The position numbers and the translations under genes are program-made. A stretch of DNA of 64,000 nt. Origin: Alnus glutinosa. Lineage: Eukaryota; Streptophyta; Magnoliopsida; Fagales; Betulaceae. A model generated the notes under the pieces. The model was given only the letters and a program-made list of their open reading frames with translations, was not told the DNA's origin and searched no databases. The stretch's first letter is position 1. Each line of letters starts with the position of its first letter. This document shows positions 37,256 through 48,096 of the stretch, one piece after another. Location of the stretch: NCBI RefSeq assembly GCF_958979055.1, contig NC_084886.1, positions 46,083,154-46,147,153 of the forward strand. Reading direction: 5' to 3'.

Positions 37256-37776
37256 GCTTCTTCCGCATATGCTCTGGAACTCCAAAAACGAGATAAAATC
37301 TAGCAAATCCGTCGTACCATCCACATCCATCGGCAGAATATTTCAGCACCGATCGATTCGTTTGAGTCATTTGGATTGATCAAATCAATAGAGTAGAAGT
37401 ATAGATTGGAGCTCTGATACCAATTGTAACAGTACTGAATAACTGTTACTGATTTTATGAGAGAAATGAGAAAGATTAAGAAAGATTTGAGAGAGAACGA
37501 TTAAAGGAGAAAGATGAAGAACAATCGTATTCAAACCCTTGGCAATTCGAGGAGCCACATGCCTCCACGTTCACAAATGAACATTTGATTATAACTTCCA
37601 GAATGAATTAACAGAATACAAGTCTCCTTATTTATACACCCGCCAATTAACAGAAGCTAACATAAATACAACTAATCAGAAGTTTGCATGACGCATGGCC
37701 TAGAGCAACTGCCAAGTAACTCCCTCAAGTCCACTTGCCCTGCCACGTGTCAATAGTAAGATTTAGGCTCCTTACA

Positions 37777-38114
37777 ACTTCCAATTATGCTCCCTTTGTT
37801 ATGCCTAATCTACCCATCTCATCTCTCTCAAACTCGCTTCCTCAAACTACCTACGTGTTGTGGGTTTCACAATTTGTGCCTGTTCTTAGAAGCTGGAAAA
37901 TTTAAAAGATAGAGAGAAGGGGTGATCTCTTCGAGGGGATCAAACCTCCAACTATTACTCAAGCAATGTGTATTGTTCTTTGATGATTAGCCATATGATA
38001 TTCACAGCTTATTTATAAGGGAAAATCAAGCCCAATATGGAGAGCGATAAGTGTAACAATCAAGAATAAACGTAATAATCAAGCAAAATGATACAGAGAA
38101 ATTAGGGGGGAAGA
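37777..38114 (-). mobile_element. Possible gypsy LTR remnant
   Basis: On the minus strand this segment follows the end of a gypsy pol remnant. It contains a TATA-like TTATAAATAAGC and a GAAGAGATCACCCCTTCTCT stretch reminiscent of an LTR leader. The far boundary is masked by the adjoining LTR element. Confidence 0.35.
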
Positions 38115-38444
38115 TTTGGGAATCCCAACATTCTTCCACTCTTAAAAGACAACCTTGTCCTCAACGTTGAGTAGTGAGTACCAAGTAAATCAAGGAACCT
38201 CTCTTTGACGGTCTTAGAAGGTTCACATCTTTTTGTAGCAGGTGGGAGCCCGATAATGGCGTTTTGTAGAAGTATCCAATTTCTTTTTCAGACATGAAAC
38301 ATGGAAGACTGGATAGATCTTGTAATTAGGTGGAATGTTAAGACACTAGGCAACATGACCAGTACATTCAAACACTTTATACGGGTCGTAGAAAGGTGGC
38401 GAGAGCTTCATTGACGACCGCAACTGGATAGAGGTCCGACAGTA
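38115..38444 (-). pseudogene. Ty3/gypsy integrase C-terminal remnant
   Basis: In minus-strand translation the order of motifs is QLRSSMKLSPPFYDPYKVFE, then PPNYKIYPVFHVSCLKKKLD, then NVEDKVVF. These correspond to the RR..KLSPR(Y/F).GPY.V.E, IHPVFHVSQLKK and LEDKVVF landmarks at the end of gypsy polyproteins, between integrase core and chromodomain-like end. At least three in-frame stop codons and frame changes are present, so it is dead. The upstream part is missing because a LINE lies directly against it. Confidence 0.75.
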
Positions 38445-38795
38445 AGGTTTTTTTTTTTTTTTTGATGAATAAGTAAAAATTGATATTAACAAAAAGAATA
38501 GTACTGTACAAACACCGACAAAACCAATTAAACCACAAACAAAACAGAGGAAACCTCTGGAAACTCATCTACCAACTAACAACCTGATTAAACCAAAACA
38601 TTAACATCAATGTTCCAGTTCAAACACAAACTAATATTTTCTAGATTTTTCTTAAAACTTCTCTTCCCCGAAACTCTATACCGGACTTCCCAGATGATAG
38701 ATTTCAATATCTGTTCTTCAGTTTTGATCTGTCCTCCATGCCGAATAGCATTACGAGCCTTCCAAATTTCATAAACGGTGGCACTTAGCACCTAC
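38445..38795 (-). mobile_element. 5'-truncated LINE (L1-type) inserted next to the gypsy remnant
   Basis: The minus strand reads a protein tail MLSATVYEIWKARNAIRHGG, then KTEEQILKSIIWEVRYRV, typical of the C-terminal end of plant L1 ORF2. A stop, a short 3' untranslated region and TTCATC + poly(A) follow (38445-38462 in complement). The start is 5'-truncated. CCGACA..AAG occurs at both borders (about 38433 and 38794), a possible target duplication. Confidence 0.75.
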
Positions 38796-38799
38796 CGAC

Positions 38800-39936
38800 A
38801 AAGAACCCCTCTCATGGCCTTCGTCTTCCAACTTCGACACCCTTCCTCAAGAACTCAATCGACGTCCGACTTCAAATTCATATTCACTCTTACGCTTATC
38901 AACGTAATACTTCATGCGGGCATGCACGGAGGTAAGATTATCTTTGAGAAGCCGCAAGACTTGAGTAAAGTGGGGGTAGTGGTATAGTCACACATTGGTT
39001 GGTCTTGGCAAGAGGGGAATGCAGTGATCTTGTGACCTTTGGGGCGGGAGCCCTTTTGGTTCAACAAAAATATCAAAAAAGAAATTGATAGCAATGGTTC
39101 CAATTCAAAGACTCGGTTCCTCTATCTTCGCTCCTTAATTGTAGTAAGTATTCGTGACAGTTACCACCTAGTAGCACCTACAACATTGATATTAGGGAAG
39201 CTTGTTTTTCCCTAGCTAGATCCTTAGTTTTATGGGGTCAATTTCTGTATCTGTTTTTTTGATCAATAAAGTTTCAGAATTATTATGTTGTTACCACGTT
39301 TTTCACTGAATGTCATTATATTCCAGTATAAAATAAACTTCATGGTTAACTAGGAGAAATTCCAAAACACATCACCCAAGATTGAAAGAGGTTGAAACAT
39401 CCAACATTTATATTGCCAATTTTGATAATTTTAAAGCGACATTGCTAACCAATTTTGAAAAAATTTGTCCGATAAAATATAGACAAGGTTGTGTTGGAAA
39501 GACAACAAAGCAGTAATTTGGGTGTGTTTGGTAACCACCCTCCCTTTCCATTCCCTCTTATTATTTTTCAAAAAAAAAAAAAAAAAAAAAAAACTGTTTT
39601 CAAAATATTTTAATTTTTTGAACTTTTTAGATTACATTAATAATTTTTTATTATTATTCAAAAAAAAAAACTTACAACAAATAATTTTTTTTTTTAAAAA
39701 AAAAAATTCATACAAATTCTTTCTATTTTATATTAAATTCAGTCACTTCTTACTTCCAAAAAAAAAAAAAAAAAAAAAACCTTAACGATGATTACCAAAC
39801 CAAACCATCCTTGATTTGATCAAACAGTAAGGCAGCGAGTAGTAGGTGCAGAGCCGTTGGTACAGTTGCATGAATTGTAACGCCAACGAATTGGCACCAC
39901 CTTCCCCCAATTCTCTGCCTTCTCCGTCCAAAGGGC
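38800..39936. other. Region upstream of ALT; AT-rich repeat inside
   Basis: No gene recognised. The part 39,525-39,805 is a run of A and T tracts bounded by GTGTGTTTGGTAACC and (in complement) GGTTTGGTTTGGTAATC. Those imperfect inverted ends suggest an AT-rich MITE ending about 130 bp before the ALT start codon. Poly-lysine/phenylalanine frames over it are artefacts. The ALT core promoter must lie in or just after this repeat. Confidence 0.45.
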
Positions 39937-42696
39937 ATGTCGCAATTGCACTCGCTTCTGCCGGCCCACCCCACGCACGCGGCGGTTCCCGCCTCGCGTG
40001 TCAAGCCTAAGTGGCTCCATCTCCGCCGCCCACTGGCAGCTTTTCCCTTGACACGGCCGCTCTCGCTGCTGCGCGTCCAATCATTCCCAGCCGCGAGAAG
40101 CTGTAGCGCACTCGCATTTTGGGACCTCAAAGGTGGCAACGGGTACTTGCAGCTTACTCTCTCTCTCTCTCTCTCTCTTTGTTTTTTGGGTTTAATTGGA
40201 GCTTTCTCGTAGCATTTCTAAAAGACTTCAATTAGAGCCTTTGTTGATTACATCCATCCCCTTGATTTGCAGAATGAGTGGGTTCCATGATGTTGAGTTC
40301 AAAGTTCGTGATTACGAGCTGGATCAGTATGGGGTAGTCAACAATGCTATCTATGCAAGTTACTGCCAACACGGTGAGACTATTTGTGTATCGATTCCTA
40401 TTGAAAAATTGAACAATTTTGACTGCTTGATTTGTTTTCAAACTTGATTATAGGAAAATTTTCTTAAGGGTGGGCTGTGGGCAGTAGTTTTTATGCCATT
40501 GATTTTTATGTTCCAAGAGCATGGTGTATGAGGGCAGTTTGTATGGATATTGTATTGGGAATTCATAAAAGTGTGAAATTAATTAGGAATCTTGAGGCTA
40601 TCATAGTCCTTATTATTCCATTGTAACACTTGAATGCATGATACTGCTAGACCTGAAAGTTCATATGAATGCATAATACTGCTAGTAAATTACTTTGAAA
40701 TTGTTGTACTTGTTATTCCATTGTAACACTTGAACAATATCATTGACGGAAGATATATTTGATGAAATATTTTCATGTATATCAAGTACATTCCTATGAA
40801 AGTTTATTTTTTTATTGTATCTCACTATGTAAAGCACAGTCCTTTCGTAATTTACATTTTGTTTTTCTGAAATTCATATTTGTTTCGATTAAATAGATCT
40901 GAAGTGTGTGTGTGTTTTCTTTCTCTGGCTATAAAAGTTGATATGTGCAATGTTGTCGAATTTGGATGGGCATTCTCAAGTAGATAGGTAGAAGTTGGCT
41001 TGAAGGGGTTCTTCCCAGTGTCTGGGAATGAATTGGATGATGTAGTAAAGATTTTGAGAAATTTGTTTGTTTTGTGTTTTGTGGTGGGCTTTAGCGATGA
41101 AAGTTAGGGTTTTAAGGCTAGGAAGTAGGGATTATGGAACTATGCCTTTAGGGTTCATTTAAAGAATTAGTTGTGCAAAAGACAAGGTTAAAGGGTTCAA
41201 AACATTCAGGAAAAAGGGTTGAGATCAAAGGATTGAAAGAAAGGAAAAATCTTCAAGCTGTGAACAGTACCATGATTAGCAACATGAACAGTGACCAATA
41301 GAAAGAGAAGAAGAAAAGAAAGCACTCTAGGCATACAAGCCTTCCATAGACCAGAGCACTCAATTTTATTATTGAACTCTGAATTATTTGAGTACAGCGA
41401 GACACTTGTATAGACTCTGGATATTAATTTCGCTAATAAGCTTGGAACTCTTTGACTAGTAAACAAATTCCTAACTGAGACTTTGCCAAAACTTACACCT
41501 AAAAACCCATATGCTAAAGAAGACTTATTTATTAACAAAATAAACCCCAGGCCCAAAAATATAACCCACAACCAGCAATTATAGAATTATAAAAATACCC
41601 TCGACTCTAGAAAAACCAAAAATAAAATAAAATAAAACGTTATTGACCTAATTAACTACCATGGACACTTGTTCTTGGACGCTTGGTTATGCCTTAGTTT
41701 TGGGCTATAAAAGAGGATGTTTCTTCTCTATCCATGCCATGGTTGCGCCATCATTGGCTCTTCTACTAATCCTAGCATTTGTAAGAGCCTACCCTCTTTA
41801 CACTCACTAACAATTGATGAATTTTCCTGAAATCAGCTCGTTTTGAACTTATGGAAAGGATTGGTGTAAGCATTGATGCAGTTGTGCGCAGTGGTGATGC
41901 ATTAGCACTGTCAGAATTGTCCCTCAAATTCCTTGCACCTCTAAGAGTATGCCTTTGATCTTTACAGCACAGTCTCTATATATTTTCTCATTATTCATTA
42001 AATTCATGAGGCACTAAATAGAATCCTGTTGCACATACTTCTTCATTACGTCTTTGTCCATTCCAAAATAAATGTCAAGTGTAATACAGCTCTTGATCTC
42101 AAGAAAGTGATATATTAGCTTAGGATGTTTTTGCAACGAAAAATGGATTCTAATAGCTTAAAATTGGAATTTGCTTGGTATTCATGAAGCACTGTATTTT
42201 TACAATTTAAACATGCTTTTATTCCTTTTAGTAAGCAGTTTAAAGCTGTTGCATTTCGTGATTGATAGGATTGGTCTTGGTACATTATGGCTAAAGCTCT
42301 TGATCATATCAATATCATCATATCTGTTCTTATGGTTTTTCATGTCCATCTAGAGTGGAGATAGATTTGTAGTAAAGGTGAGGATCTCTGGCTCCTCAGC
42401 TGCCCGGTTATACCTTGACCATTTCATCTTCAAACTACCAAATCAAGAGGTTTGTTACCTAGGCACCAATTTTGTTAACCATCTGAAGGATAGATGCTCA
42501 GTAACTTGGATAACATTTCATGCAGCCTATTTTGGAAGCAAAGGGCACAGTAGTCTGGCTTGACAAAAACTACCGTCCTGTCCGTATTCCACCAGAAGTG
42601 AGGTCTAAAATTGTTCAATTTATACGCCATGAAGATTCTCGACTGCAAAGAGAAATCAACGGAACCAATTATGTGGCCGAGGACCCATTGGTGTAG
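39937..42696 (+). CDS. Acyl-acyl carrier protein thioesterase, ALT/ATL family, chloroplastic (5 exons, 227 aa)
   Basis: Single hot-dog-fold enzyme that releases fatty acids or beta-keto fatty acids from acyl-ACP in plastids, feeding oxylipin- or methylketone-type products. Exons: 39937-40142, 40273-40373, 41837-41946, 42354-42449, 42526-42696 (684 nt, in phase). Residues 1 to about 68 are rich in Arg, Ser, Pro and Ala and lack acidic clusters, as expected of a chloroplast transit peptide. The enzyme starts at [18 protein letters not shown]; the D86-x-x-G-V-V-N-N motif carries the family's catalytic aspartate. Later blocks are [49 protein letters not shown] and [16 protein letters not shown], all in family order. 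The usual HGR.EL at the exon 2/3 junction reads HARFEL. The (CT)n tract at 40159-40182 is intronic. Which of the ALT1-4 paralogues it matches cannot be told here. Confidence 0.93.
40374..41836 (+). other. Large ALT intron 2 (1.46 kb), probable repeat insertion
   Basis: The intron is far longer than the other ALT introns. AT-rich sequence around 41,220-41,640, including CTGTGAACAGTACCATGATT followed by a CATGAACAGTGACCAATAG stretch, resembles a decayed retroelement end, but no coding motif or paired terminus was found. Confidence 0.35.
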
Positions 42697-45052
42697 GTAA
42701 TTTGTTTCCCTGTTTGTACTTGTTTTGCCCTTGGAAAAAGAAGATGGAAGGAAAAAAGATTCTAGCCGCAAATTACAATTTTAGTGAGGAAAGCTTCTCA
42801 ACTTGAGAAGGAAATATTCCGTCACATAGGATTCATCATACTTGTTCAGTTCATTTGTTTGTCTGATGCAAATACAATTATATGAAAGAGTGAGAGACAT
42901 TGGAATCGCTGGGTTTTGTTCAAGCCCTGTAGTCCGCTTGCAGTCCTGTAAGATGATTCAAATTAAGTAGAAAATCAACTGGGGGCTTCCAAATCTAATT
43001 CTTGTTTTTGTGTGAAGATGGTTCACACCTTGAACAATATACTTGTGGAGTGTAAACCAACCAGAGCTAACTTTTAGAGATCAAATGTGTTGGTAATTGT
43101 TTTAGATCTCGAATGATAATAGAAACCCTCCCACTCCCAAATCTCTTTTTCCCATGGCTTTAACACAAGATTTTCCTTTTAAAGGTGGAGAGGTATCACT
43201 TGATTATAAAGGGCAAAGGGCAAGTGGAGTTGAAACGGTTTATAGAGTTGAAGCATATTATTTGGGTTTCAGGGTGAGATAAAAGGCATTTTAAATAACA
43301 TGGCGCTATATACACCATTAGCTATAGCAAAATTATATATGTTATAAATAAAGTTAAGAAATTGATTGGTAGATTTAAGGTGTCAAATTGATGTATTCAA
43401 GAGATTCTATTGCTGATTTCTTTTGAGTCCAAAAGAGGCCCACTGTGTAGCGTTACAGACTGGATCTGTGGGCTACACCATGAGAGGTAGCCATTTTTCT
43501 TCTCTTGAACCCTTTGTCCCAGGTGGATGCTTGTTCAACAACAAGAGATTTTAGCAGTGGAGCTATTTTATTACTGGTTCACATATGTTAATTTGATCAT
43601 TTTCAAATTCTTCGAGAGTATTGGCATGATGAAGTACTCCTTAGAATTCGATTAGTGGAAAGTTATGTGTTATGCGTCGAGTGTATGCCACACAGCCACA
43701 TGGTTTGGTGCGAGAATTATACGCCATTTTTTTACTACATAGCTCATAATGGTTTTTGTTTTCCAATTCAAGATTTTTTTGAATAAAATTTTAACAAATT
43801 CACAAATCTCTCCAACTGAAAGTTCATTATCAAAACTTTCAAAAATTTCGAAATACTGATTATTTTTATTTCTGGTTAAGTTTTAAATTAATTTGTAAAC
43901 CATATCGAACTAGTATGTATGTTGCTAGTAGGGTTGTAATCGAACCGAGCCGAACTGATCAGCTTTAAGATTTTAAGACTGGCTCGTTTATAAGTCGATT
44001 CGAACTATAAAATGTGTATTTAAACTCAACTCGTTTAAAACTCAGGCGAGCTCGAGCTCGTTGAGAATGTCATTCGAGTCGAGCCAAGTTACTTAACAAG
44101 CTCAACTCAATTAAAGTTCAAGCTAGGCTATTAAATTTTTTAATGTGTAACCAAAGTAGGGTTCAAGTCCGAGTTTGTGAACAATCTCTAAACATTTATC
44201 AACAATATAAATATATAATATGTAACTATAAAAGGCAGATTATAAAATATAGTACATAATCTATAGACTATAAGTAACAAATTAATAATATATTATTATA
44301 TATAACTAGCGATTATAAACTATGGTATATGTATAATGTGAGCAAGTTGTAAGTTTAATATATTCTATATGACTTTATATGTTAATTTAACATACTAAAT
44401 ACTATTATCAAAGTATTATAATTAATATGTAATGCTATATTTACTTAGCTAGTATACTATATGCTTATTTAGTATATATATATTTTATCAAAAAATGTCC
44501 TATAAATTGTAGTTAACTACTATATATATATACATAGAAATATCGAGTAACATCCATATTTACTTATATAGTATATATTAATTAACTAGATAATATGTTA
44601 GTTTGTAAACTAATTAGTTATAATGTTAACTAACACATATAAGTATTAAATAACATATATTACTTAATTACTAATATACATGCTTAAATTTATATAACTT
44701 ATTTTTAGTTATTTTTAGTAATATATATATATATATATGTGTGTAAATCCCCGTATATCTAAAAAGAGTAAACACGACTAAACTTGCATTAGGTGAGAAA
44801 TTGAACCAAGAAATGTTACCCACGCAAGCTGTCCCATCAGAAGCAGCCCCGCCCTCGTGGCATGTTCGTCTTAAATGGATAAAACTATTAAAACCGTTGC
44901 GAACAAACAATCAAAGAGCGCGTGGAATCTCGTGGACTCGTTGTTGGTTTGTTTGTGAATTGTGAGTTGGTAGTAATAAGAAGAAGAAGAAGAAGAATCA
45001 GATAACCCCAAAGGAAGAGGTGACCGACAACACGTACGAGAGCAGAGAAGAA
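42697..45052. other. Intergenic between ALT and USP; decayed repeat
   Basis: The first part is the ALT 3' flank. From 43,927 to about 44,130 there is a repeat rich in CGAGCTCGAGCTCG and CGAACCGAGCCGAAC phrases, a type common as decayed transposon ends in plants. It is followed by about 600 bp of extremely AT-rich DNA with TATATA tracts up to 44,740. No gene recognised. The USP promoter should lie in the last 300 bp. Confidence 0.45.
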
Positions 45053-47615
45053 ATGGCTGAAGGAAGGAGTGAACAGAAGAAGAAGAAGGTGATGGTGGCA
45101 ATAGACGAGAGCGAGTGTAGCCGCTACGCGCTCCTCTGGGCTCTCGACAACCTTCACGAAACCATAGCCAATTCCGAGCTTATCCTCTTCGCTGTACAGC
45201 CCATTGTTGACCTCAGTTTCGCTATGGTTTCCACTCTCGGCGCTGCCCGTATGTTTCTCTCTCTATATTAATAAATATGCTCTTTTCATAATTTACGATA
45301 TCGATCAAATCAAGAGTTTCTTTGTAAGTGATTCTTTTTCTCTTTTCTGCTTTACAGCCCAGGATTTGATTACATCTATCCAAGAAAATCAGAAGAAGAC
45401 GGCATCAACCTTGTTGGAGAGAGCTAAGGAAATCTGCGCCAAGCAGGGGGTATCTATATATATTCTGCTTCTTCTTCACTCATTGTTTGGTCTATAATTT
45501 GCATACTGAACATGGTGTTATTCTTTCCTAGTTCGATTTTGCTCAAATACAATTATCCTTTAGCCATTATATATATAAGTCCAACGGCATGTGAATTTAC
45601 ATGTTGACTTTATTTTTATATAAATTACATGTTAATTGAGAGAGAGAGAGAGAGAGAGAGATCATCAATTATCATATCCATTGGACCATAGTCACACTAA
45701 ACCCTTCAGCAATTTCCTTCTCAATGTAGACAACCAGATCATCTTTAAGAAAGTCATCCTCCATTTTATTTCAAAGTCGTCTTGACAATGCTTGTAGCTA
45801 AAAAATGCTCGCTTAGTTAGAAAACAAAGAGAGTCAGGACTAGGTGAATCAATCTATCAACCAGATAATAAACTTGTAATTCTCCAGTTTTCACCATTAC
45901 TTGACATAAGTTAGAAATTGTGGACAACTTTTGTAAATCTGGATGATGAGCCACATTCTGCTCACAGTGTTGCACTTGAAATTTGAATTGAACTTTTTCT
46001 TATTCAATAAAATCTTGAGGATAAAATCTCTCTACAAGACTACATATGTTGTCAATTATGAATAACTTGAACTTGTAAACAGTTTTAGCATTCAAAGAAG
46101 AATTAAGTGCAATAAACTATATTGCCTTCTCATTAAATCTATTATTTAACTCTTGCAATTATCCTTCCATTTGCTGTTTTGTATTTTTTTTTCACCCAGC
46201 TACATTTATTTACTTTTTCTTTTTTCTTTTTTGCCTTGAGGGGGAAGGGGAAGGATTTTTTTTTTTTTTTGTTTTTGGAGGGGGAGGGGCTCCCCTAGTG
46301 CCATCCCTGCTTATGCCATCCTTAATCAACACATCTGCAATTGGAATATTGAACTCATCATTAGAGATGCCCTCCTTCTCTTGAGTAACTTTTCTTCCTG
46401 GTTTTTTTTGTAAAATTCATCGTAGTGACAGCCTCTTTGTCTCGCCTCCAATCTTATTTATGGAAGCATTCCTATTTCTTCCATCCCCATGTGTATTGAG
46501 ATCGCTTAATGACCTCAAACCTCCTTAATCCCCCCTACTCTCTGTTAAAAAAATTTCTACGTGATGGATAGAGTAATTTTTTTTTTTTACCTTGCTATAG
46601 ATAGTTGCAACGACAGTGACAGAAGTTGGGGATCCTAAAAACGCAATATATGAAACAGTGGAGAAACTCGACATTCAATTACTTGTATTGGGCAGCCATG
46701 GTCGTGGTGTTATACAGAGGTAAGTAGCTAATATCACTTGTCCATGCCTTAGTTAATGTATATACATACATACACACATACATATATATATTGTCATTTT
46801 CTTTAAATTGCAAAGTGTTTCTTTCGGAAGTACTGCATGTGTTCATGCGGGAATTTCATTATGTTCTTAAAGTAATAAAATAGTTTCAAATTTATAAATC
46901 AGAAGACATGGTGCATTGCGCAAACAATAATAACTTGGTTAGATACTTTCTTCGACCGAGTTAAGGAAATGCTTTGGGCAAACTCCTAGATTTGGAAACT
47001 TATTATGTGTTTCAAAGGAATTATTATGTATTAGTTGTTGGTGTAGTGTATCCGGAGCTTTAACCTCAGGTATACTTGAATCAGAAGTGAACAACAGCTA
47101 TGCACCAATGCATGCTTGTTGTTTTTACAGAATGGTTTAAATCTTCGATTAATGTGTTTCTTTACTCATGGTATCTTTGTTACTAATTTTGCTGTCATGC
47201 TGGTGTTAATAGCATATCAGTTTCCATAACTGAGGAAAAGAGATGCATCCATTTTCTTTTTCTTTCTCTTTTATTGGTAGGTTTATACACGTTCCGAGTG
47301 GGTTTTGAACCTACGACCTTGCCTTTTTAACCCCCATTCTTATGCGCGCGGGGAGGGGGGGATGCCACCCTTTACTACTATGTATACCGCCATGCCCATA
47401 ATCCTTTTCATGTTAAGACTTTTAGCATGTAAATTGTCTATTTTCTGCTTGCATGCATATATGGCTGCCTTGGCTGTGCTCAAGAAGACAGGTTAGTATT
47501 CCATCTTGAAATACTAATGCAAATTTGTCGGGACAGGGCTTTCTTGGGAAGCGTCAGCAATTACTGTGTTCAACATGTCAAGTGCCCTGTTCTTGTCGTG
47601 AGAAAAACAGATTGA
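45053..47615 (+). CDS. Universal stress protein A-like (USP), ATP-binding type (4 exons, 161 aa)
   Basis: Small soluble nucleotide-binding protein of the UspA family, acting as a dimer in stress responses. Exons: 45053-45248, 45358-45449, 46601-46719, 47537-47615 (486 nt, in phase). The N-terminus has KKVMVAIDESE (first strand, D18) and ALLWALDNL. The C-terminal half has TVTEVGDPKNAI, LLVLGSHGRG and FLGSVSNYC. The ATP loop G-2x-G-9x-G-S is complete: G127, G130, G140, S141. It ends CPVLVVRKTD. An in-frame ATG 33 bp upstream (45020) would add 11 residues; 45053 fits family length better. Intron 2 (1.15 kb) holds a dead hAT transposase and intron 3 (817 bp) a SINE. Both leave the splice sites intact. 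Confidence 0.95.
45638..45662. repeat. (GA)n microsatellite in USP intron 2
   Basis: About twelve GA units. It lies just before the fossil hAT transposase segment. Confidence 0.9.
45665..46165 (-). pseudogene. hAT transposase C-terminal fossil (TTF-type/DUF4371 group) in USP intron 2
   Basis: The minus strand translates, with several stops and frame changes, to ELNNRFNEKA, LNAKTVYKFKLF, VERFYPQDF, LSTISNLCQVMVKTGELQVY, LVDRLIHLVLTL and FLATSIVKTTL, then DDLVVYIEKEIAEGF after a frame change. This is the order of landmarks at the end of plant hAT transposases of the zf-TTF group: ELNNRF...YP.DF...LVYRL..L.L.LPV.TA..ERAFSAM.IVK..LRN...D.......YIE..I. The family's dimerisation region is represented but the reading frame is broken repeatedly. 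It is antisense to USP. Element ends were not found. Confidence 0.75.
47255..47395 (-). mobile_element. tRNA-derived SINE in USP intron 3
   Basis: On the minus strand there is an A-box-like region around TAGTAAAGGGTGGCATCC, then C-rich CCTCCCC, then the B-box-like GTAGGTTCAAAACCC (about 47300-47314). It closes with ATAAACCTACCAATAAAAG. The arrangement and end match the SINE at 51154-51275. No coding sequence. Confidence 0.65.
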
Positions 47616-48020
47616 AGAATGAACTGTTACTATGTATCGTTGTTCTGAAGAAACGAGCAAGAAAGATTTCTATTGTTATCAACTTAATCTATGATAAGAA
47701 ACCAAAAATTTCTTTGAAGATATTCATATTCTGTTTTGCTTAATGGAGAATTAAGTCTTGTAGAAATACAGAACTTAAAAGCTGTAAATAGAATAAATGC
47801 AATGCACTTGATTTAGCTTCTGTTATCTATCTAATTTGATGAACTAACGTGAGTTATGTTTGCTTGTTTAGCATTCTCTTTCCAAAATATGATTTAAAGA
47901 CAATTTTGGTTGGCTTGCTTCCTCATTTCTTTCATCAGTACTGTCTTGGCCATTGCTCTGCAAATAAAATTGGTCAATGTAAATTGTTGACCAATGTAAA
48001 TATAATATATGATTGTACAA

Positions 48021-48096
48021 GGGGAAGAGAATTTCCATTTTATTTTTTTTTTGGATGAAAAAAGATATCTTTAAGATATACGGGGGAAGAGAATTT
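48021..48096 (-). mobile_element. 5'-truncated LINE scar with 14-bp target duplication
   Basis: GGGGAAGAGAATTT at 48021-48034 recurs exactly at 48083-48096. The 48 bp between consist of an A/T tail and TTTTGGATGAAAAAAG, which on the minus strand is TTCATCC followed by A-rich tail. This is the same end as in the LINE at 38445 and the scar at 25513. Confidence 0.65.

Larger units (their letters stand above)
35941..37776. mobile_element. Two related non-autonomous LTR elements fused head to head
   Basis: Left LTR (+ strand) 35941-36296 starts TGTAACAT and ends ATGTTACT, with a TATA-like TCTATATAAGG inside. It is followed by the tRNA-Met-type primer-binding site TGGTATCAGAGC. Right LTR (- strand) 37425-37776 has the mirror arrangement: ends TGTTACA, TATA-like GTATAAATAAGG, and the same primer site. 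The LTRs are similar in length (356 and 352 bp) but strongly diverged. Between them the first about 330 bp of internal sequence occurs twice, inverted (36297-36620 against 36893-37424, the latter interrupted by a mini-retroelement), with about 270 bp of spacer. No gag-pol is present. Each copy is a 5' LTR plus leader with no 3' LTR found, so the locus is a palindrome of two partial elements. Confidence 0.75.

Noticed and set aside
39489..39785. Lysine/phenylalanine-rich frame upstream of ALT
   Set aside because: Produced by A and T tracts of an AT-rich repeat.
45020..45052. Upstream in-frame ATG for USP
   Set aside because: Would add 11 residues not typical of the family; the ATG at 45053 gives MAEG..., the usual start. 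Not excluded.
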